DNA of 5,048 bases, taken from an uncultured Bacteriovorax sp. (lineage in GTDB: Bacteria > Bdellovibrionota > Bacteriovoracia > Bacteriovoracales > Bacteriovoracaceae). Below are positions 1-5,048 of the stretch, piece after piece. Every line of letters starts with the position of its first letter. Position 1 is the first letter of the stretch. The DNA is taken from NCBI GenBank assembly GCA_943914745.1, contig CALUDF010000245.1, positions 1 to 5,048 on the forward strand, given 5' to 3'. Both the position numbers and the translations under genes were made by a program. The notes beneath the pieces are model-generated. The model saw nothing but the letters and a program-made list of their open reading frames with translations. It had not been told where the DNA came from and did not search any database.

Positions 1-138
1 AGTTATTTAAAAATTAGATGCTTCTTTAGAGTAAGTATTTTTCATAAATTAATTATCGCAGAGGCCACGCTAGTTGCAAGCGAGAAAAAGAGTTCCCAAC
101 ACCTAAAAAACTTAAAACGATACAAGGAAACCACAGTC
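1..138 (+). promoter_or_regulatory. AT-rich leader and probable promoter region of the operon
   Basis: This stretch has no credible gene and precedes the first gene of the operon, so the promoter probably lies here or just outside the window. The most AT-rich part is about 38-56. A weak sigma-70-like pair can be drawn: TTTAGA at 25-30 and ATTAAT at 48-53 with a 17-base spacer, but neither matches the consensus well. No clear ArgR-type operator, riboswitch or attenuator was seen. The promoter assignment is inference from position. Confidence 0.3.
124..129 (+). promoter_or_regulatory. Ribosome-binding site of the aminotransferase gene
   Basis: AAGGAA lies 9 bases before the ATG at 139. It is a reasonable Shine-Dalgarno match at slightly long spacing and supports that start codon. 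No other in-frame ATG or GTG lies upstream with a better site. Confidence 0.6.
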
Positions 139-1506
139 ATGACCATTGGAGTTCAATCTAACGATATTAACGAGCATTTTAATAAGCTTTTCTCTTCCAT
201 TCTCCTGGAACAGCAGAAAATCGACCACATCAAACCTGCAGATGAAAACAAAAAAGAGTTATTGAATGAAAAGCTGAAGGAATATGAAACGTTAAAAGGA
301 CGTGGATTCTTTTATCCATTCATGGCCACAGGAAGAGGACATGGTCCCTTCGTTGAACTTCTTGATGGGTCCGTTAAGTATGATTTAATCAACGCCATCG
401 GAGTCAACCTTCTCGGTCACTCTCACCCAATCTACATTAAGGCCAATCTTGAAGCAGCGACAAGTGATACGATGATGTGTGGAAACCTTCTGTCGTATCA
501 AGAGCCTTATGAACTTTCAAAAGTTCTCCTAGATGCCGTTAAGTCTTCTCGCTTAAAGCATTTTTGGTTTTCATGCTCAGGATCTTTTTCAAACGATACC
601 GCTTTAAAAATTTTATGGCAGAAAAAAGCTCCTAACTACCGCTTGATTGCTTTTCAAAAATCATTTGCGGGACGCTCTGTGGCCATGCAAGATGTGACTT
701 ACAACCAGGCTTACCGCGAAGGAATGCCTAAGACGATCCAAGTCGATCACGTCCCTCATTACAATTACAGAAATCCTGAAAACGCGATTAAAGAAACAAT
801 TGAAGCTCTTGATAAACTCATTGAGACAAACGGAAACGTTTACTGTGGTCTTTCAATCGAGCTTATCCAGGGTGAAGCAGGATTTATTTTCGGGACAAAA
901 GAGTATTACCAGGCCATCTGTGAATGGGCAAAAAAGAACGGGATCTATGTTTGGATCGACGAAGTCCAGTCATTCACGAGAACGACTCAAATGTTTGCTT
1001 ACCAGATGTTTGAACTTGATCAATATGTCGACATCGTGACAATCGGAAAAGTTCTTCAAGCTGCCGGGACGTTCTACACTGAAGAGCTAAACCCAAAACC
1101 GGGACTGATCGCTGGGACGTTCAATGGATCAATTGCTTCATTAAATGCAGGGAAAGCGACTGTACGCTATCTGAAAGAAGGAAACTTCTACGGAGAAAAA
1201 GGGCGCATTAAAGAACTTGAGAATAAATTCAAAGCAAAATTCAAGGCTCTTTCCGAAGGCTCTTGCAAAGGGAAAATCCCGTACTTCGGTGGAATCGGGA
1301 CAATGCTCTCTTTTGAAGTTGGTGACGGCTCTGTTGATGCAACTAACAAATTCATGAAAAAACTTTTTGAAAACGGAATCATTTCATTCTCTGCCGGAAA
1401 AGAACCAACACGAGTTCGCTTCCTGCTGCCTCTTCCGATTTTGGATGAGCACATTGATGAGATTTTCTCAATCGTTGAGAAGACCGTTCACGAGACCATT
1501 AATTAG
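139..1506 (+). CDS. Class III PLP-dependent aminotransferase, AstC-like by context
   Basis: This 455-residue protein is a fold-type I, class III (ornithine/acetylornithine/4-aminobutyrate type) aminotransferase that should act in the cytoplasm. Visible landmarks in order are: the LLGHSHP segment (91-97); a phosphate-binding SCSGSFSND loop (145-153); FAGR with Arg179; IQGEAG (243-248); DEVQ (274-277), whose Asp contacts the pyridine nitrogen; the Schiff-base Lys304 in TIGKVLQ; GTFNG (326-330), whose Thr binds phosphate across the dimer; and Arg427 in RVRF. All catalytic residues expected of a working enzyme are present. It is about 50 residues longer than AstC or ArgD, mostly through an N-terminal helical, Lys/Glu-rich extension (1-50). 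Several signatures are altered: SGxEANE reads SGSFSND, GRTG after DEVQ is lost, and the usual GGG after the lysine reads QAAG. As first gene before astA-like and astD-like genes, it probably transaminates N2-succinylornithine. Lysine 6-aminotransferase or another omega-aminotransferase activity is an alternative. The family is certain, the substrate is inferred. Confidence 0.9.
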   Translation: MTIGVQSNDINEHFNKLFSSILLEQQKIDHIKPADENKKELLNEKLKEYETLKGRGFFYPFMATGRGHGPFVELLDGSVKYDLINAIGVNLLGHSHPIYIKANLEAATSDTMMCGNLLSYQEPYELSKVLLDAVKSSRLKHFWFSCSGSFSNDTALKILWQKKAPNYRLIAFQKSFAGRSVAMQDVTYNQAYREGMPKTIQVDHVPHYNYRNPENAIKETIEALDKLIETNGNVYCGLSIELIQGEAGFIFGTKEYYQAICEWAKKNGIYVWIDEVQSFTRTTQMFAYQMFELDQYVDIVTIGKVLQAAGTFYTEELNPKPGLIAGTFNGSIASLNAGKATVRYLKEGNFYGEKGRIKELENKFKAKFKALSEGSCKGKIPYFGGIGTMLSFEVGDGSVDATNKFMKKLFENGIISFSAGKEPTRVRFLLPLPILDEHIDEIFSIVEKTVHETIN

Positions 1507-1508
1507 GA
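1505..1508 (+). promoter_or_regulatory. Ribosome-binding site of astA, overlapping the upstream stop codon
   Basis: AGGA begins inside the TAG stop of the aminotransferase gene and lies 6 bases before the ATG at 1515. The overlap and the 8-base intergenic gap suggest translational coupling of the two genes and fix the astA start. Confidence 0.55.
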
Positions 1509-1514
1509 CACAAT

Positions 1515-2546
1515 ATGTATATTCTTAGATCCGCAAGCCTAAATGACCTTGATGATCTTTACGATTTAAGCCAGCTGATGCTTTTTATCAATCTTCCACC
1601 TGATAAAGAGATCATCAAGACGAAAATCGAAAGTTCCATCAGGGCATTCACCAAGCCTTCTAAAAGGCTGTGGGAAAATCACTACCTCTTCGTTCTCGAA
1701 GACACCAAGGCCCAAAGAATTGTCGGGACGTCGATGATCCATGCCCAACATGGAACTGAAGATGAGCCTCACTACTTTTTCACAGTGGGACAAGAAAATA
1801 AATTTTCTATGTCACTCAATACTGGCTTTATTCATGGAACGCTGAAATTAGGACTCGACACCAATGGCCCGACAGAAATCGGAGGCCTTATTCTCGATCC
1901 AGACTTCAGAAAGAATGATAAAAAACTCGGAAAACAACTCTCGTTCGTGCGCTTTCTCTACATGGGAATGTTCCCAGAGCGCTTCAAAGAGACCATTCAC
2001 TCAGAACTCATGCCTCCGTTTGACAACGAAGGGCACGCCCCTCTTTGGGAAGCGATCGGAAGAAGATTTCTAAATCTCGAGTACCATGAGGCTGACGTGC
2101 TCTCGAGAAGCAATAAAGAATTCATTTTGAATCTTTTTCCTTCAGATACGATTTACATGACCCTTCTGCCAATTGAGGCGAGAAACGCGATTGGAAAAGT
2201 TGGAGACTCAACTGCGCCAGTTAAAAGAATGCTTGAGAGCGTGGGTTTCAAATACATGAACGAAGTGGACCCTTTCGATGGTGGTCCTCACTATCGTGCA
2301 AAACTTAAAGACATCACGCCGATTAAAGACCTCTTTGAAGTTGAGATTTTAATCCGCGATAAAATCATCAAAAGTGATGTGGAGAGCATTCTTGCTCACC
2401 TTCCTGCGGAAGATGGCTCATTCAAGGCAGCCTACATCACAGGAAATCTCAATAAAGGATCTCCAGCTAAATTCATCATTGACCCTGAAGAAGCAAAAGA
2501 ACTAGGACTAAAAGAAGATTTTAAAACGTTCGCAACTTATCTATAG
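1515..2546 (+). CDS. astA: Arginine N-succinyltransferase family protein (AstA)
   Basis: AstA family enzymes transfer succinyl from succinyl-CoA to the alpha-amino group of arginine (and ornithine in some members), the first step of the AST pathway. The 343 residues match the usual length of about 340. Recognisable family landmarks, compared with E. coli AstA from memory, are: the N-terminal ILRSASLNDLDDL segment of a GNAT-like fold; YLFVLED (57-63); LILDPDFRK (125-133); the NEGHAPLWEAIGRRF block (171-185), equivalent to EHGYSPFWQSLGKRF; IGKVGDSTAPVKRML (226-240), equivalent to IGQVHPQTAPARAVL; and DPFDGGPHY (252-260), equivalent to DIFDGGPTL. Two positions differ. The glycine-rich TGGGLTSLP stretch is replaced by a shorter hydrophobic LMLFINLP (21-28), and the HxSKELN element reads KFSMSLN (96-102). 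Both may affect substrate choice. It is tightly spaced between the aminotransferase and dehydrogenase genes and is presumably cotranscribed. Family assignment is firm; arginine versus ornithine or another amine is not decided by sequence. Confidence 0.92.
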   Translation: MYILRSASLNDLDDLYDLSQLMLFINLPPDKEIIKTKIESSIRAFTKPSKRLWENHYLFVLEDTKAQRIVGTSMIHAQHGTEDEPHYFFTVGQENKFSMSLNTGFIHGTLKLGLDTNGPTEIGGLILDPDFRKNDKKLGKQLSFVRFLYMGMFPERFKETIHSELMPPFDNEGHAPLWEAIGRRFLNLEYHEADVLSRSNKEFILNLFPSDTIYMTLLPIEARNAIGKVGDSTAPVKRMLESVGFKYMNEVDPFDGGPHYRAKLKDITPIKDLFEVEILIRDKIIKSDVESILAHLPAEDGSFKAAYITGNLNKGSPAKFIIDPEEAKELGLKEDFKTFATYL

Positions 2547-2550
2547 GTGA
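2545..2550 (+). promoter_or_regulatory. Ribosome-binding site of astD, overlapping the astA stop codon
   Basis: AGGTGA starts within the TAG stop of astA and sits 6 bases before the ATG at 2557. It supports that start and, like the preceding junction, points to coupled translation. Confidence 0.6.
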
Positions 2551-2556
2551 GAAAGC

Positions 2557-4080
2557 ATGACAAAATATAAAATTTTAGGAAACTACTACAATAACAACTT
2601 TGCCCTTCCTGCGACAACTGGCCCTCTTGCCGTTGATAACATCATCAAGAGATCTTGCCCTGCCGATTTATCGCTGGCTCTTTGGGAAGCTCCTGTCGAT
2701 TACCGAGACGTAGACCGCGTGGTTGAATCAGCGATTAAAGGTTTTAAGACGTGGAGAAAACTCTCTCAAAATGAACGAAATGAGTACTTAAAAAAATACC
2801 AGGCCGAAGTTAAAAAGAGACAAGAAGAAATCGCGATTGCGATTGCTTATGAGACAGGAAAACCTCTTTGGGATTCTAAGACTGAAGCCGCTTCAGTTGT
2901 CGCAAAAGTTGACGTCACTATCAATGACTCTCTTCCCAGGATCGCCAACAAACAAATCGATGCGATTTTACCAAAAACCAACGGGCACATCGTTTATAAG
3001 CCACTTGGACCAAGTTTAATCATTGGGCCATTTAATTTTCCTTGTCACCTGGCAAATGGGCAGATCTTAAGCTCCCTCATTGCTGGTAACTCGATTATTT
3101 TTAAACCAAGTGAGAAGACTTGCTACTCTGCCCAGTTATTGATCGAGTGTTTTCACGCCGCTGGTTTCCCTGAAGGTGTTGTTAACCTTATTCAAGGTGA
3201 TGGAGAAGTCGCAAGACGCCTTCTTAAAGAAAAGGCTGTCAAAGGTGTCTTCTTCACAGGCTCAAAAGAAGTTGGGAAGAAAATCTTAGATATCACTCAC
3301 CACGACCTCTCAAAACTTGTCTCTCTTGAATTAGGTGGAAAAAACACGACAATCCTTCACAAGGATGCAAACCTTGACCATGCTCTTCAAGAGCTTTTAA
3401 AATCATGTTTCTTAAGTTCTGGTCAGCGCTGTACATCGACTTCAATTGTGGCGATTCACAGAAGTATCCAGGAAGAATTTGTGGCCAAGTTTCATGAGAT
3501 GGCCAAGAAAATTATCATTGATCACCCTGTGGAATTCACTCGTGAACCATTCATGGGTCCACTCGTTGACCAAGGGGCCGTTGATGCTTACTTGCTATTC
3601 ATGGGAATGGCAAAGCGTGAAGGTATCCAAGAAATCATGCGCGGGAAGCAGCTGGATAAAGCGAAGAAAGGGCACTATGTGAGCCCTTCAATTCACCTTG
3701 CAGAAAGATGGAACAACGACAGCATGTTCCTTCACAGTGAGATCTTTGGACCGAATGTAACGTTCATTCCTTATGATTCGATTGAAGAAGCGATTGCAAT
3801 TGCAAATGCGACTGAATACGGCTTAGCTGCAGCAGTCTTTACGAAGGATCAGGCGATCTTCAAGCAATGTGTGGAAGAGATTGATTCTGGTTTAGTGAAT
3901 TTTAACCGTTCAACTGTTGGGGCTTCGGCCAAACTTCCGTTTGGAGGGGTGAAGAATTCTGGGAACTATCATCCGGCAGCTTTAACGACGATTGATGCTT
4001 GTGTGTATCAGATGTCTTGTTTGGAAGTGCTCTCTGATGAACCTGAGGACATTAAATCAATTATTGGATTAGATCTTTAA
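2557..4080 (+). CDS. astD: N-succinylglutamate 5-semialdehyde dehydrogenase (AstD-like aldehyde dehydrogenase)
   Basis: This 507-residue cytoplasmic NAD(P)-dependent aldehyde dehydrogenase should oxidise N-succinylglutamate semialdehyde to N-succinylglutamate, using the product of the upstream aminotransferase. Landmarks are: ETGKPLWDS (99-107); the GPFNFPCHLANG segment (157-168) with Asn160; the cofactor-binding IFKPSE (181-186) with Lys183; FTGS (233-236) of the Rossmann domain; LELGGKN (257-263) with the general base Glu258; the nucleophile Cys292 in SSGQRCT; EIFGP (395-399); and PFGGVKNSG (461-469). The catalytic set is complete. AstD-specific features remembered from E. coli AstD are FNFPCHLANG (YNFPGHLPNG in E. 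coli), the GNYHPAA stretch after the PFGG motif (GNHRPSA), and a C-terminal GLDL (GLDF). Length is slightly above the usual 490. It is the last gene of the operon, 10 bases after astA, and is followed at once by a terminator where E. coli continues with astB and astE. A broader semialdehyde specificity cannot be excluded. Confidence 0.9.
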   Translation: MTKYKILGNYYNNNFALPATTGPLAVDNIIKRSCPADLSLALWEAPVDYRDVDRVVESAIKGFKTWRKLSQNERNEYLKKYQAEVKKRQEEIAIAIAYETGKPLWDSKTEAASVVAKVDVTINDSLPRIANKQIDAILPKTNGHIVYKPLGPSLIIGPFNFPCHLANGQILSSLIAGNSIIFKPSEKTCYSAQLLIECFHAAGFPEGVVNLIQGDGEVARRLLKEKAVKGVFFTGSKEVGKKILDITHHDLSKLVSLELGGKNTTILHKDANLDHALQELLKSCFLSSGQRCTSTSIVAIHRSIQEEFVAKFHEMAKKIIIDHPVEFTREPFMGPLVDQGAVDAYLLFMGMAKREGIQEIMRGKQLDKAKKGHYVSPSIHLAERWNNDSMFLHSEIFGPNVTFIPYDSIEEAIAIANATEYGLAAAVFTKDQAIFKQCVEEIDSGLVNFNRSTVGASAKLPFGGVKNSGNYHPAALTTIDACVYQMSCLEVLSDEPEDIKSIIGLDL

Positions 4081-4081
4081 C

Positions 4082-4108
4082 AAAAAGCCCTCTTCCGAGG
4101 GCTTTTTT
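4082..4108. terminator. Bidirectional rho-independent terminator between convergent genes
   Basis: A hairpin with GCCCTC (4087-4092) paired to GAGGGC (4097-4102) around a TTCC loop is followed by six T residues on the plus strand. It is preceded by five A residues that give a T-run on the minus strand, and the A/T tracts can extend the stem to 11 pairs. It starts 2 bases after the astD stop and lies about 20 bases beyond the end of the convergent minus-strand gene, so it can end both transcripts. Confidence 0.92.
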
Positions 4109-4130
4109 ATTCATAAAAGGCATTAAGATT

Positions 4131-4985
4131 CTACCATCCCCAAGTCGGATACACTGGAGCTTCTTTTTTGAGAAGTTTTAATCCAAGAATTTCTGACTGA
4201 GCTTCAATGCTTTGATCCGCAAGCATTAAATCCACTGAATAAATCTCGCTCTCACTCACTTGAGCGACATTGTCTCTTGAAGCGCACTCTGTTTCCTGAT
4301 GAGCAAAGTGTTCTGTTTCTTCACCTAGATTAAGAGAGAAAAATAAACTCTTAATTTTTAATCCAGCCTCATCTTTTCTTGCTGCAAAATCAACAGTTGT
4401 GCAAACCAACACACCTTGAACTCCAATAAAACTCACTTGCGAGACTCTTTGGGCTGTTTTCGCAAGGAGCGGCTGTATTTCACTAATAGTCGCAAGGTCT
4501 AATTTTGTAGCCAACTGGATGGCCTTTGCTGCAAGAATTTTAGCGTAATAAATTTCGCTTTCATTTTTTTCAAGGTAGCTCCTAAGATCTCTTTGAAGAG
4601 AAGATAAGTCTCGCGCCTCTTTTCTCCCAAAGCCTTCAACCTCTTCTGCATTTAAAGTCATGATTTTTGTCACATCATAACTTGTGCTTGCAGAGATCTT
4701 GGCAAGACCTAGAAAGTTAAATCCTGCGGAGTTTGAATCTGTCTTGGTGACAAATTCTTTTTTCCTCACATCTAAAGTTGTGGCAATCGCAGCGACTTTT
4801 TGATCAAGTTTAATCTTCTCAGCAATCTGATTAGCTAAAGTTATAGCCTTGAATGCTCCAAGCTGATGTTGTCCCGTGCTTTCAAGAGACTTAATCTCAT
4901 TTACAACTTTGTTATAATGAGCAATGCCTTCTACTGCGTTTGTATTTAAAGAGAGAATTAAAAGTAAAAATCCTAATGTTTTCAT
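4131..4985 (-). CDS. Hypothetical exported protein with Sec signal peptide
   Basis: I do not recognise this 284-residue protein. It begins with a typical Sec signal peptide: MKT, then a hydrophobic LGFLLLILSL core (4-13), and a probable signal peptidase I site after TNA (15-17). There is no lipobox cysteine, so it is probably periplasmic or secreted rather than a lipoprotein. Residues about 20-76 and 120-182 look mainly helical, rich in Lys, Glu, Ala and Leu. The stretch 183-200 is hydrophobic and beta-like. The mature part has only two cysteines, Cys195 and Cys234, which could form a disulfide. The tail ends in an aromatic PTWGW. Two segments, KAITLAN (46-52) and KAIQLAT (154-160), are similar and might mark a degenerate internal duplication. 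No enzymatic motif or further membrane span is visible. A strong AAGGAG site supports the start. It is convergent with the ast-like operon, so a link to it is not implied. Confidence 0.85.
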   Translation of the reverse strand: MKTLGFLLLILSLNTNAVEGIAHYNKVVNEIKSLESTGQHQLGAFKAITLANQIAEKIKLDQKVAAIATTLDVRKKEFVTKTDSNSAGFNFLGLAKISASTSYDVTKIMTLNAEEVEGFGRKEARDLSSLQRDLRSYLEKNESEIYYAKILAAKAIQLATKLDLATISEIQPLLAKTAQRVSQVSFIGVQGVLVCTTVDFAARKDEAGLKIKSLFFSLNLGEETEHFAHQETECASRDNVAQVSESEIYSVDLMLADQSIEAQSEILGLKLLKKEAPVYPTWGW

Positions 4986-4991
4986 TGCTTA

Positions 4992-4997
4992 CTCCTT
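4992..4997 (-). promoter_or_regulatory. Strong ribosome-binding site of the exported-protein gene
   Basis: On the minus strand AAGGAG lies 6 bases before the ATG at 4985. It is the best Shine-Dalgarno match in the window and makes the start codon secure. Confidence 0.8.
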
Positions 4998-5008
4998 TAT
5001 AAAAATTA

Positions 5009-5014
5009 CTTATA
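5009..5014 (-). promoter_or_regulatory. Candidate -10 box of the exported-protein gene
   Basis: TATAAG on the minus strand lies about 23 bases before the start codon, a sensible distance for a short leader. No good -35 hexamer is found 16-18 bases further upstream, so the promoter call is tentative. Confidence 0.3.
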
Positions 5015-5025
5015 TCTTCTGTTAC

Positions 5026-5048
5026 ATGAAACCTGAGCTGAATTTCTA
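5026..5048 (+). CDS. Possible start of a divergent gene, cut by the window edge
   Basis: An ATG at 5026 opens a frame reading MKPELNF that is still open at the window end. It would be divergent from the exported-protein gene with 40 bases between the starts. No Shine-Dalgarno sequence precedes it, and only seven codons are visible, so it may be chance. No function can be given. Confidence 0.15.

Noticed and set aside
18..29. Tiny upstream frame (Met-Leu-Leu-stop) as a leader peptide
   Set aside because: It has three sense codons, no ribosome-binding site, no regulatory codon run and no attenuator hairpin after it.
47..54. AT palindrome AATTAATT as an ArgR-type operator
   Set aside because: It is too short and lacks the TGAAT/ATTCA arms of ARG boxes; such palindromes are common in AT-rich leaders.
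64..90. Hairpin CGCT...AGCG in the leader as a riboswitch or attenuator
   Set aside because: The stem has only four pairs and no T-run or conserved aptamer sequence follows.
800..1039. Plus-strand frame of 79 codons within the aminotransferase gene
   Set aside because: It overlaps the region encoding IQGEAG and DEVQ in the true frame, and its composition is not protein-like.
1188..1454. Minus-strand open frame of 88 codons inside the aminotransferase gene
   Set aside because: It is wholly covered by a strongly supported class III aminotransferase frame, and its translation has no recognisable motif.
1566..1793. Minus-strand open frame of 75 codons inside astA
   Set aside because: It lies opposite conserved AstA coding sequence and has no motif of its own, so it is a shadow frame.
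2829..2848. Tandem GCGATT units
   Set aside because: They encode an Ile-Ala run in a helix of the dehydrogenase, with only two copies; this is codon usage rather than a functional repeat.
3446..3682. Plus-strand frame of 78 codons within astD
   Set aside because: It is out of frame with a clearly conserved aldehyde dehydrogenase and rich in Trp and Ser in the manner of a shadow frame.
4996..5001. TATAAA on the minus strand as the -10 box of the exported-protein gene
   Set aside because: It overlaps the Shine-Dalgarno site, so a transcript from it would start too late to include the ribosome-binding site.

Overview
The window carries a compact three-gene operon on the plus strand (139-4080) that resembles the core of the arginine succinyltransferase (AST) catabolic pathway. 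It is followed by a hairpin terminator and one convergent minus-strand gene for a small exported protein of unknown function (4131-4985). Base composition is moderately AT-rich, and ribosome-binding sites are of ordinary bacterial type. A typical Sec signal peptide on the last gene, plus the AST-type enzymes, suggest a Gram-negative bacterium. A Bdellovibrio/Bacteriovorax-like predator or a gammaproteobacterium would both fit. I lean weakly to the former because the enzymes look divergent from the Escherichia and Pseudomonas proteins I remember, but the window alone does not decide this.

Layout: 1-138 is an AT-rich leader with a weak promoter candidate and a Shine-Dalgarno site. 139-1506 encodes a class III PLP-dependent aminotransferase in the position of AstC. 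1515-2546 encodes an arginine N-succinyltransferase (AstA family). 2557-4080 encodes a succinylglutamate-semialdehyde dehydrogenase (AstD family). 4082-4108 is a rho-independent terminator that can work in both directions. 4131-4985 (minus) is a 284-residue secreted protein that I do not recognise. 4986-5048 holds its ribosome-binding site and upstream region, and perhaps the first codons of a divergent gene.

The three enzymes form a plausible chain. A succinyl group from succinyl-CoA is placed on the alpha-amino group of arginine or ornithine, the terminal amino group is removed by transamination, and the resulting semialdehyde is oxidised to N-succinylglutamate. The gene order aminotransferase - succinyltransferase - dehydrogenase matches astC-astA-astD of the Escherichia coli astCADBE operon. 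The operon ends in a terminator exactly where astB (succinylarginine dihydrolase) and astE (succinylglutamate desuccinylase) would follow. Those steps are either encoded elsewhere or not used. Without AstB the set would suit ornithine rather than arginine as the starting substrate. The aminotransferase and the succinyltransferase also depart from usual family motifs at several places. This is the most interesting aspect of the window. I see no mobile element, CRISPR array, RNA gene or defence system.
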